A stretch of 6,482 nucleotides of DNA from Anaerolineaceae bacterium UBA5838 (GCA_002432795.1 DJGU01000009.1:14674-21155), one strand, 5' to 3'. Counted from the first letter of the stretch, positions 1 to 5,148 are shown. Notes: a model not told the origin generated them from the letters alone. Translations and numbers: made by a program.

Positions 1-12
1 GATATGAACCAG

Positions 13-65
13 TTTAAGCCTCGGTATAGCCAATTCACCATCAACCACAATGTCAGGTTGAAAAT
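13..65 (+). repeat. Degenerate intergenic repeat, copy 1
   Basis: This 53-base block aligns without gaps to 228-280 at about 42 of 53 positions; the shared core is GGTATAGCCA followed by CACCATCAAC. The similarity continues patchily: a C-rich stretch at about 129-168 resembles 337-371, and 203-230 resembles 381-413. The end of the block, CAATGTC..GTTGAAAAT, also resembles a third partial copy at about 397-430. Such decay suggests old non-coding repeats that are dispersed or were once tandem. Confidence 0.6.
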
Positions 66-101
66 CGCGCACTCCTTGAGCACTATAACCCGATAATTCC
101 T

Positions 102-128
102 TTCATTCTGATCCTTATTTACGAAAAA
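102..128 (+). repeat. CATTCTGA repeat, copy A
   Basis: This 27-base segment matches 450-476 at about 21 of 27 positions, sharing TCATTCTGA, CCT and CGAA in register. It follows copy 1 of the larger repeat, as 450-476 follows the third partial copy, so it is probably the distal part of the same element. Confidence 0.5.
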
Positions 129-144
129 CCACCCCCTTTTGTTC

Positions 145-161
145 CCCCTTCCGCGAAGGGG
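145..161. repeat. Short inverted repeat, CCCCTTC-CGC-GAAGGGG
   Basis: A perfect 7-bp stem (145-151 with 155-161) closes on three bases. It lies inside the repeat region and has no T-tract on either side in the right orientation, so it is not a convincing terminator. It appears to be a structural part of the intergenic repeat. Confidence 0.5.
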
Positions 162-227
162 TCAGGATAGCCCGGCTGACGACGGAACAAATTGTAGCGT
201 GGGCTGGCGTCACATAACATTTGCCGA

Positions 228-280
228 TTTAAGCATTGGTATAGCCAACCCACCATCAACGGCACTGTTGGATTGAAATT
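228..280 (+). repeat. Degenerate intergenic repeat, copy 2
   Basis: Second copy of the block at 13-65, offset by 215 bases, with about 11 mismatches in 53. It is followed by a C-rich segment containing the perfect palindrome CCCTGCAGGG (350-359), where copy 1 has the hairpin CCCCTTC-CGC-GAAGGGG (145-161). The corresponding parts of both copies can therefore fold, although the sequences differ. Confidence 0.6.
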
Positions 281-396
281 TATGTACCCTTGGGTCATCA
301 TTGCCCCGGCTGTGGAATCACCCCTGCCAAAACCCACCACCCTTTTTTACCCTGCAGGGAGGGGGCAGGATTGTGGAGACGCTGGCACGATCGGTG

Positions 397-430
397 CAAT
401 GTCGGCTGAAATTTGCGGACTCTTCGAAAT
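397..430 (+). repeat. Degenerate intergenic repeat, partial copy 3
   Basis: CAATGTCGG.CTGAAATTTGCGGACTC resembles CAATGTCAGGTTGAAAATCGCGCACTCC at 48-74 and the matching part of copy 2 at 262-288. Only the distal part of the element is recognisable here. The CATTCTGA segment (450-476) follows it, as in copy 1. Confidence 0.45.
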
Positions 431-449
431 CGATACTCTGACGACGTTT

Positions 450-477
450 GTCATTCTGAGCCTCAGTTGCGAAGAAT
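450..477 (+). repeat. CATTCTGA...AGAAT repeat, copy B
   Basis: Second copy of the segment at 102-128, with an internal imperfect dyad: ATTCT (453-457) pairs with AGAAT (473-477), and CTGAG-C-CTCAG (456-466) is a perfect smaller palindrome inside it. Short elements with this kind of core recur in intergenic DNA of several bacterial genomes. A T-run follows at 482-489, but the stem is too weak to call a terminator. Confidence 0.5.
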
Positions 478-530
478 CTAATTTTTTTTAGAGCCAAACC
501 CTTTGCTGGCAAGATGGATGAAATGCCTGA

Positions 531-552
531 TTCAAACGCGGAACCCGGCCTA
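531..552 (+). repeat. 22-base direct repeat, copy A
   Basis: This block matches 602-623 at 20 of 22 positions (TTCAAA.GCGGAACCCGGC.TA), 71 bases apart. The likeness continues past the block, where GCAAAGaCCaTCAT resembles GCAAAGtCCtCAT near the second copy. It belongs to a different family from the repeats at 13-476. Confidence 0.6.
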
Positions 553-601
553 CGGCAAAGACCATCATTTGAAAATCTGATGGTGGCAATGAGGTTCCAC
601 C

Positions 602-623
602 TTCAAAGGCGGAACCCGGCTTA
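602..623 (+). repeat. 22-base direct repeat, copy B
   Basis: Partner of 531-552. The stretch between the copies contains a small inverted repeat, GGTGG (582-586) with CCACC (597-601). It lies about 100 bases before the gene at 723, so it could fall in that gene's upstream region, but nothing in it is a recognised operator. Confidence 0.6.
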
Positions 624-662
624 AGACATGCAAAGTCCTCATAATTGGGAGGAAGCCAGCAC

Positions 663-679
663 GATTGAGGTTCACAATC
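663..679. promoter_or_regulatory. Weak dyad upstream of the ygbA-like gene
   Basis: GATTG (663-667) and CAATC (675-679) form an imperfect 17-base dyad. Its TTGA...TCACAA content is loosely like CRP/FNR-family sites, the class that includes nitric-oxide-sensing regulators. A poor promoter match overlaps it (TTGAGG at 665-670, then GAAAAT 17 bases on). I list it because nothing better precedes the gene; it may be chance. Confidence 0.2.
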
Positions 680-722
680 CGTGCGTGGAAAATTTTGAGA
701 ACTGCGCTAAAATGGTTGTTCC

Positions 723-1094
723 ATGGAAAAAGAAAAGGTTTTGAACGCCGAGAAAGAAACGATCTCTCTCATGCTTGGTTTGTACTGCCGGGATAAACAC
801 GGGCAGAAAGAGGGGCTATGTGAGGAATGCAGGCAACTGGAGGCCTACGCGCACCAGCGGCTGGAAGTCTGCCAGTTTATGCCCGACAAGCCAGTCTGTG
901 CCAAATGTCCCGTGCACTGCTACAAGCCACATTATCGCCAGCAGATTCGTGAAGTAATGCGCCATGCCGGCCTCCGGATGCTCACGCACGCGCCTGGCGC
1001 TGCAATCCGGCACTTGTGGCAGCTGATCAAGCCTGAAAGCCCACGAGTTAAGCAAATTCGTGCACGACAAATCGAAATCGGAAAGCAGCGCTAA
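723..1094 (+). CDS. ygbA: YgbA-like nitrous oxide-stimulated promoter family protein
   Basis: A small soluble protein of 123 residues that I recognise as the 'nitrous oxide-stimulated promoter' family, which includes E. coli YgbA, a gene of the nitric-oxide-responsive NsrR regulon linked to recovery from nitrosative stress. Its biochemical role is not settled. The family signature is visible: LYC at 20-22, CEEC at 33-36, a cysteine at 50, and the block KPVCAKCPVHCYKP at 56-69. Cysteines 22, 33, 36, 50, 59, 62 and 66 give seven thiols within 45 residues, suggesting metal or iron-sulfur binding, which is inference. The tail is basic. The length is close to that of the family. The ATG at 723 has no clear ribosome binding site; the next in-frame ATG (771) would cut into the conserved N-terminal helix, so 723 is preferred. 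It seems monocistronic and is separated from the ascorbate genes by a promoter. Confidence 0.85.
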   Translation: MEKEKVLNAEKETISLMLGLYCRDKHGQKEGLCEECRQLEAYAHQRLEVCQFMPDKPVCAKCPVHCYKPHYRQQIREVMRHAGLRMLTHAPGAAIRHLWQLIKPESPRVKQIRARQIEIGKQR

Positions 1095-1097
1095 GAC

Positions 1098-1115
1098 AAT
1101 CCAAGGGGGATTTTT
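1098..1115 (+). terminator. Weak terminator-like hairpin after the ygbA-like gene
   Basis: AATCC (1098-1102) pairs with GGATT (1108-1112) around a five-base loop, and the 3' arm runs into a T5 tract ending at 1115. It starts three bases after the stop codon, the expected place, but the stem is only 5 bp and AT-rich at its base, so termination would be inefficient at best. Confidence 0.3.
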
Positions 1116-1224
1116 CAGCCAATCTGCCATGATCTGATTCCGAAAACATTCAACAGTCTGCTCTCCGCATTCCAGAAAAGGTCCGTTAAGGTTTCGTGGA
1201 ACAGTGAAGATGTCGGATTTGGGC

Positions 1225-1236
1225 GCACATATGTGC
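1225..1236. promoter_or_regulatory. Perfect palindromic operator candidate GCACATATGTGC
   Basis: A perfect 12-base palindrome 18 bases upstream of the -35 element for the SorC-type regulator gene. One arm, GCACAT, occurs again at 1265-1270, exactly 40 bases downstream (about four helical turns) between -35 and -10. SorC-family regulators are oligomeric and often control their own operons from paired sites, so this is the best candidate for autoregulation and control of the ula genes. The assignment is inferred from position and symmetry. Confidence 0.5.
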
Positions 1237-1253
1237 AAAATACCCCGTTAATA

Positions 1254-1282
1254 TTGTAAATAATGCACATAATTACTATATT
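1254..1282 (+). promoter_or_regulatory. Sigma-70-type promoter for the regulator and ula operon
   Basis: TTGTAA (1254-1259) and TATATT (1277-1282) are 17 bases apart, a near-ideal housekeeping promoter in an AT-rich island. The start of transcription would be near 1289, leaving a leader of about 36 bases. A GCACAT half-site (1265-1270) sits in the spacer, and CTATA-T-TATAG (1276-1286) is a palindrome over the -10. A protein bound at either would block polymerase. Confidence 0.6.
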
Positions 1283-1313
1283 ATAGGTATGTCACCCTCT
1301 TGATGTTTTTAGT

Positions 1314-1320
1314 AAGGAGG
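1314..1320 (+). promoter_or_regulatory. Strong ribosome binding site that fixes a TTG start
   Basis: AAGGAGG is a full Shine-Dalgarno match four bases before TTG at 1325. No ATG or GTG lies in frame nearby; the next ATG codes for residue 18 and has no such site. This supports TTG as the start of the regulator, although the spacing is on the short side. Confidence 0.65.
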
Positions 1321-1324
1321 AACT

Positions 1325-2326
1325 TTGCTTTCATCAGAAGAGGTTCTCGAGCTTAGAAAAGCGCAACGCCTGGAAATGCTGGCGGAAGTTTGCTCGCTCT
1401 ATTATGAACACGGCATGACACAAGCAGAAATTGCCGAGAAATTCTTTATCTCACGCTCAAGGGTCTCAAGATTGTTGACACTGGCTCGCGACCAGGGCGT
1501 TATCTCCTTTAATATCCGACATTACGGCGAAAGATGTTTTGAGTTTGAACAAATGTTCAAGCGCAAATTTCTTCTAGATGAAGTCTTTATCCTCAATTCA
1601 ACCGGTCACGACGAAGCCCAAATGCGCACCCTGATGGGTGAAATGGCCGCCAGCTACATTAATAAGCAACTCAAACCACGCCAGACCATTGGGATTTCAT
1701 GGGGGAAATCAATGGAACAAACAATCACAGCACTAAAACCAGCCCCCTACCTTAATCTCGAGGTAGTCCAGGTGATTGGTGGAATTTTGGTACAAAATCC
1801 AATCATCAATATTCCAGGGCTGCTAGGTGCGATGGTGGAGAAGTTCGGTGCCACGGGCATTGCCTTAAATGCACCGCTCTTGATGGATACTCCAGAAGCC
1901 TGCCAGCTCATCAAACAGCAGCCTGCAATCGCTTTCGCGCTCGACAAAGCCCGCAAGGCTGATTTAATCCTGACCGGTGTTGGTGGCGTAAACAAAGACA
2001 CCCTCAGTTATCTGTGGTCTGGCATTGACACGGATCGTGAGTTTCAGCCCTTAATAGAACGCGGAGCGGTAGGTTTCATGTGTGCCCAGGCGTTCGATAT
2101 CCATGGCAATCCCTGTTTTCTCGAATTTAATCAGCGGATAGTCGGTTTAACCCTGGATGAACTTCGCCAATCCAAAAAAGTAGTTTCAGTCTCTGGTGGT
2201 GCGCGCAAAGGAGCCGCAGTGTTGGGGGCACTACGAACCGGAATCATCAACGTCCTGGTGACAGATCTGGCTTGTGTGCGTGAGATCATCCGGCTTGAGA
2301 TACAAGAATCTGGCGCAAAACTGTAA
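1325..2326 (+). CDS. SorC/DeoR-type sugar-binding transcriptional regulator
   Basis: A 333-residue one-component regulator of the SorC family. A helix-turn-helix lies at about 26-60 (GMTQAEIAEKFFISRSRVSR), where the TQ-EIA and SRSRVSRLL pattern is typical. It is followed by the sugar-binding domain (about 65-328), related to sugar-phosphate isomerase folds. Recognisable blocks of that domain are GISWGKSM, the GVGGVNKDTLSYLW region, the GNP turn, and SGGARKGAAVLGALR with VTDLACVREII near the end. Family members bind a phosphorylated sugar that alters DNA binding. Here the effector is probably L-ascorbate 6-phosphate or a downstream intermediate, judged only from its place ahead of the ula genes. 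The palindrome at 1225-1236 is its likely operator. Length is normal for the family and there are no signs of decay. Translation starts at TTG, which may keep levels low. Confidence 0.88.
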   Translation: MLSSEEVLELRKAQRLEMLAEVCSLYYEHGMTQAEIAEKFFISRSRVSRLLTLARDQGVISFNIRHYGERCFEFEQMFKRKFLLDEVFILNSTGHDEAQMRTLMGEMAASYINKQLKPRQTIGISWGKSMEQTITALKPAPYLNLEVVQVIGGILVQNPIINIPGLLGAMVEKFGATGIALNAPLLMDTPEACQLIKQQPAIAFALDKARKADLILTGVGGVNKDTLSYLWSGIDTDREFQPLIERGAVGFMCAQAFDIHGNPCFLEFNQRIVGLTLDELRQSKKVVSVSGGARKGAAVLGALRTGIINVLVTDLACVREIIRLEIQESGAKL

Positions 2327-2335
2327 GTTATTACG

Positions 2336-2353
2336 AGGGCTGAGAACCGCCCT
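2336..2353 (+). terminator. Small hairpin after the regulator gene
   Basis: AGGGC (2336-2340) pairs with GCCCT (2349-2353) around an eight-base loop, and TTT follows briefly. It starts ten bases after the stop codon. It may attenuate transcription between the regulator and the ula genes, but the stem is short and the T-run stops at three bases, so partial read-through is likely. Confidence 0.3.
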
Positions 2354-2361
2354 TTAAACAA

Positions 2362-2414
2362 TGGAAGCCCGCAAGGTGCTTACCAACGAAGCAATTAGCT
2401 CCCCGCAAGGGGGA
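2362..2414 (+). ncRNA. Tandem hairpins with matching CCGCAAGG apices in the ulaG leader
   Basis: Two hairpins sit side by side. The first (2362-2385) has nine pairs, broken by single bulges at T2377 and A2382, around GCAA (2371-2374). The second (2400-2414) is TCCCC paired with GGGGA or GGGGG around GCAA (2405-2408). Both end in the same CCGCAAGG apex, and GCAA is a GNRA tetraloop. The second ends nine bases before the ulaG ribosome binding site. The arrangement could be a processing or stabilising element or a structured regulatory leader. I could not match it to a known riboswitch class. Confidence 0.45.
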
Positions 2415-2433
2415 ACAAAAAAAGGAGAAACCT

Positions 2434-3498
2434 ATGAGCAAAATTGATGAAGTTACACGCGAATCCTGGGTAATGAGCACTTTTCCCGAGTGGGGAACCT
2501 GGCTCAATGAGGAAATTGAAGAAGAAGTTGTGGCTCCCGGCACGGTGGCAATGTGGTGGCTGGGATGCACGGGTTTATGGGTCAAAACTCCTGGTGATGC
2601 CAACATCAGCATCGACTTCTGGCTGGGTAATGGCAAGCGTACTAAAAAGACAAAGAACATGGTTGCTGGGCATCAGATGGCAAATATGTGCGGTTGCCGC
2701 CTGCTGCAGCCCAACTTGCGCGCAAGCCCGTTTGTGATGGACCCGTTTGCGGTCAAGAAGATTGACGCGGTCCTTTCCACCCATTATCACAATGATCATA
2801 TTGATGTGAACTATGCCGCAGCCATTCTGAGGAATGTGGAAGAACCCATTCCCTTCATTGGTCCGATGAAGTCCGTGGAAAGGTGGATCAGCTGGGGCGT
2901 GCCGGCAGAACGCTGCATTACTGTGCGCCCGGGCGATTCAATCAAGATCAAAGATCTTGAGATTCTTGCAGTCGATTCATTTGACCGCACCTGTCTGGTG
3001 ACTACCGATGGCTACCAGGACATCCGCGGCATCTGCCCGACCGACATGGATGATAAAGCTGTCAATTACATCATCAAGACCCCTGGCGGCAATATCTACC
3101 ACAGTGGCGACTCGCACTATTCGATTTACTTTGCCAAGCACGGCAAGGACTATGACATCGATGTTGCCTTCGGTTCTTACGGTGAGAACCCTGTTGGCAT
3201 TGCCGACAAGATGACTTCCATCGACATCCTGCGCATGGCTGAAGCTCTGCGCTGCAAGGTTGTGATTCCGATCCACTATGATGTCTGGACGAACTTTATG
3301 GCTGACACAAAAGAAATCCTGGCACTTTATGATATGCGAAAGTATCGCCTGCAGTACACCTTTGAACCCTTCATCTGGGAAGTGGGCGGCAAGTATGTCT
3401 ACCCGAACGACCTTGGCAAAAGGGAGTACCATCACCCGCGCGGATTCACGGACTGCTTCGACAACGAACCGAACACACCCTTCCGCTCGATCTTGTAA
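2434..3498 (+). CDS. ulaG: L-ascorbate-6-phosphate lactonase UlaG
   Basis: A cytosolic metallo-beta-lactamase-fold hydrolase that opens the lactone ring of L-ascorbate 6-phosphate to give 3-keto-L-gulonate 6-phosphate, the first intracellular step of ascorbate use. At 354 residues it has the same length as E. coli UlaG and resembles it throughout, including WLGCTG (42-47), IDFWLG (60-65), FIGP (141-144), ERCI (159-162), FDRT (183-186), AVNY (209-212), SYGENP (248-253) and PRGF near the end. The metal site HYHNDH is at 117-122 within LSTHYHNDHID; later ligand candidates are D226/H228 in GDSHYS and H281 in IPIHYD. The residue after the first histidine is Tyr where the E. coli protein has Asp. 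ATG at 2434 follows AGGAG (2423-2427) at good spacing. It is the first structural gene after the regulator, 107 bases away across a structured leader. Confidence 0.95.
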   Translation: MSKIDEVTRESWVMSTFPEWGTWLNEEIEEEVVAPGTVAMWWLGCTGLWVKTPGDANISIDFWLGNGKRTKKTKNMVAGHQMANMCGCRLLQPNLRASPFVMDPFAVKKIDAVLSTHYHNDHIDVNYAAAILRNVEEPIPFIGPMKSVERWISWGVPAERCITVRPGDSIKIKDLEILAVDSFDRTCLVTTDGYQDIRGICPTDMDDKAVNYIIKTPGGNIYHSGDSHYSIYFAKHGKDYDIDVAFGSYGENPVGIADKMTSIDILRMAEALRCKVVIPIHYDVWTNFMADTKEILALYDMRKYRLQYTFEPFIWEVGGKYVYPNDLGKREYHHPRGFTDCFDNEPNTPFRSIL

Positions 3499-3522
3499 GC
3501 AATACCCTTTGTGATGTGCTTT

Positions 3523-3569
3523 TGCGCGGTTGGGCAGTGAGCCTACGATCTTAAGAGCTCGACCGCGCA
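3523..3569 (+). repeat. 13-bp stem-loop between ulaG and ulaA
   Basis: TGCGCGGT (3523-3530) pairs perfectly with ACCGCGCA (3562-3569). The stem then continues inward through 3531-3535 with 3557-3561 using two G-U pairs, giving 13 pairs and a 21-base loop. No T-tract follows, so it is unlikely to stop transcription. Its place 24 bases after ulaG and about 40 before ulaA suits an mRNA 3'-end stabiliser or processing site that sets the two genes at different levels. Confidence 0.55.
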
Positions 3570-3608
3570 GAAGTTCAAAATTTATTCACTAATCAAAAGG
3601 AGTCAAAA

Positions 3609-5081
3609 ATGGAAGTCTTGAATACAGTTTGGAAATTTATCGTAGATAACATCATTACCCAACCCGCCTATTTTATTGGTCTGATCGTTTTGCTTGGTTA
3701 TATCTTGCTTAAAAAGCCCTGGTATGACGTGTTAGCTGGCACGATTAAGGCAATTGTCGGGTACCTTATCCTGATTGTCGGTTCCGGCGGTCTGGTCGGC
3801 AACTTCCGCCCGGTGTTGGTGGGTCTGAAAGACCGCTTCCAACTGGACGCGATGGTAATCGACCCGTATTTTGGTCAGAACGCTGTGACTGCAGGTGTGG
3901 AAGAGGTTTTTGGTCGGACCTTTGGTCAGGTTATGATCCTCGTCCTAATTGCCTTCATTTTCAATATTGTATTGGTGGCTTTGAAGAAGTGGACCAAGTT
4001 CCGCGCGATCTTCACCACCGGTCATGTGCAGGTTCAGCAGGCTTCAACCGCTTTCTGGCTGATTCTGTTCGCCTTCCCGACCCTGGGCGAAACCCCCGTT
4101 CTTTTGATAATGGCGCTGCTGCTTGGCCTTTATTGGGCAGCCGGCACTAACCTGACAGTCGAAATCTCTCAAGACCTCACCGATGGAGCAGGCTTCAGCA
4201 TCGCCCATCAGCAAATGTTCGGACTCAAGCTCTTCTCCTGGCTGTCAGAAAAAATGAGCAAATCCGGCAAGCGCCAGAGCAAACGTTTGGAGGATATGGA
4301 ACTTCCTGGCTTCCTCTCGATTTTTAACGAAAATATGGTTGCCACTTCCATCCTGATGACCCTCTTCTTTGGCACAATCCTGCTGCTGCTGGGCCAGCCC
4401 TACTTGATCGAAGCCAAATTCCTGGCTGAGGGAAAATCCTTCCTGTTCTACATCCTTACCACCTGTCTGAACTTTGCCGTTTACCTGGCTATCCTCCAGT
4501 TGGGCGTTCGCACCTTCGTTGGTGAGTTAACCCAGTCCTTCCAGGGTATTTCTCAGAAACTCCTCAAGGGTGCAGTGCCAGGTGTGGACTGCGCGGTTTC
4601 CTATGGTTTTGGCTCCCCCAACGCCGTTACCATCGGCTTCCTCTTCGGCGCTCTGGGTCAGTTCCTGGCTATCGGGCTTCTGATCCTGCTCAAGAGTCCC
4701 GTGCTGGTCATCGCTGGCTTCGTTCCGGTGTTCTTTGACAATGCGACCATCGCTGTTTATGCCAACAATAAGGGCGGTCTGAGAGCTGCAATGCTCTGGC
4801 CATTTGTTGCGGGTCTGATGCAGGTATTTGGCTCAGCGTTCATTGCTGGCTGGGTTGGGATGGCTGCCTATGGCGGTTACCTCGGCATGTGGGACTGGGC
4901 AGTTGTATGGCCGGTGTTCACCGTCCTGATGAAGTACCTGAGCTACTTTGGTGTGGCACTGGTTGCGATATTCCTCTTCGCTGTTCCCCAGATCCAATAC
5001 CTCAAGGACAAGAAAGGTTACTTCCTCGTGACCGAAGACTACGAGGCTTACAAGGCGCTTAAAGCTGAAAGTAAGCTTTAG
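3609..5081 (+). CDS. ulaA: PTS ascorbate-specific EIIC permease, UlaA type
   Basis: The membrane channel of the L-ascorbate phosphotransferase system, which moves ascorbate inward while EIIB phosphorylates it. The 490-residue protein lines up with E. coli UlaA (465 residues) over its length: LGYILLKK (29-36), GTIKAIVGYLIL (44-55), TGHVQVQQA (137-145), LYWAAGTN (174-181), DGAGFSIAHQQ (192-202), LPGFLSIFNENMV (232-244), PGVDCA (324-329), PNAV (337-340) and GFVPVFFDNATI (370-381). The histidine and glutamine motifs and Asp327 fall in the conserved substrate-binding regions of the family. About ten hydrophobic membrane segments are visible, for example near 19-35, 43-62, 106-126, 147-178, 243-262, 277-298, 341-375 and 396-460. 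The extra length is largely a charged cytoplasmic tail after residue 463 (LKDKKGY...AESKL). ATG at 3609 follows AAAAGGAG (3595-3602). There is no fused EIIB or EIIA domain; these are separate genes. Confidence 0.93.
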   Translation: MEVLNTVWKFIVDNIITQPAYFIGLIVLLGYILLKKPWYDVLAGTIKAIVGYLILIVGSGGLVGNFRPVLVGLKDRFQLDAMVIDPYFGQNAVTAGVEEVFGRTFGQVMILVLIAFIFNIVLVALKKWTKFRAIFTTGHVQVQQASTAFWLILFAFPTLGETPVLLIMALLLGLYWAAGTNLTVEISQDLTDGAGFSIAHQQMFGLKLFSWLSEKMSKSGKRQSKRLEDMELPGFLSIFNENMVATSILMTLFFGTILLLLGQPYLIEAKFLAEGKSFLFYILTTCLNFAVYLAILQLGVRTFVGELTQSFQGISQKLLKGAVPGVDCAVSYGFGSPNAVTIGFLFGALGQFLAIGLLILLKSPVLVIAGFVPVFFDNATIAVYANNKGGLRAAMLWPFVAGLMQVFGSAFIAGWVGMAAYGGYLGMWDWAVVWPVFTVLMKYLSYFGVALVAIFLFAVPQIQYLKDKKGYFLVTEDYEAYKALKAESKL

Positions 5082-5098
5082 TTTGACGAAAAAACCTA

Positions 5099-5104
5099 TA
5101 TAAT
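5099..5104 (+). promoter_or_regulatory. Possible internal -10 element before ulaB
   Basis: TATAAT is a perfect -10 hexamer, placed in the loop of a small hairpin ACCTA (5094-5098) / TAGGT (5105-5109). No good -35 lies 16-18 bases upstream (CTTTAG or TTTAGT). TTTGAC at 5082-5087 is only 11 bases away. If it is used, transcription would begin near 5111, just before the 16-bp stem-loop at 5113. Confidence 0.25.
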
Positions 5105-5112
5105 TAGGTGAA

Positions 5113-5148
5113 ATATCCGTCAGGGGTCGAAAGATCCCTGACGGATAT
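5113..5148 (+). repeat. 16-bp GAAA-capped stem-loop between ulaA and ulaB
   Basis: The arms 5113-5128 and 5133-5148 pair over all 16 positions with only one G-U pair (G5126 with T5135), closed by the tetraloop GAAA (5129-5132). This is a very stable RNA hairpin. It is followed by ACAAGCAAGA, with no T-tract, so it is not a classical terminator. It ends 24 bases before the ulaB start codon, just ahead of its ribosome binding site, and probably protects or processes the transcript between the EIIC and EIIB genes. Confidence 0.75.

Larger units (their letters stand above)
1..722. other. Long non-coding stretch with decayed repeats
   Basis: I see no credible gene in these 722 bases. The short open frames on both strands have no ribosome binding site, run across repeat copies and read as low-complexity or arbitrary peptides. 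What is present is repeat material: three degenerate copies of one element (around 13-128, 228-295 and 397-476), small hairpins rich in C and G (145-161, 350-359), and a second repeat pair at 531-552 and 602-623. The last 60 bases would hold the promoter and leader of the gene at 723. No tRNA or CRISPR pattern was seen. Confidence 0.7.

Noticed and set aside
482..489. Terminator using the T8 run after the CATTCTGA element
   Set aside because: The upstream dyad is only five pairs with a long loop, and no gene precedes it in the window.
119..512. Small genes on either strand in the first 512 bases
   Set aside because: The open frames overlap each other, cross repeat copies, lack ribosome binding sites and show no recognisable protein features.
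13..623. CRISPR array
   Set aside because: Copies are few, diverged and unevenly spaced (215, about 135 and 71 bases), unlike short identical repeats with uniform spacers.
816..1238. A 140-residue gene antisense to the ygbA-like gene
   Set aside because: It lies opposite a recognised family protein and runs into the promoter region; its translation has no family resemblance and no ribosome binding site was seen.
2336..2384. TPP riboswitch before ulaG
   Set aside because: CTGAGA followed by CCCTTTAAAC recalls part of the TPP-sensing core, but the GATCTGG...TACCAGCG-type segment and the closing GGGG/GGGA stem are absent, and the genes have no link to thiamine.
2977..3435. A 152-residue gene antisense to ulaG
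   Set aside because: It mirrors a strongly conserved enzyme; long antisense frames arise easily from its codon pattern.
5113..5148. Rho-independent terminator after ulaA
   Set aside because: The stem is strong, but neither strand has an adjacent U-tract, and the EIIB partner follows directly.
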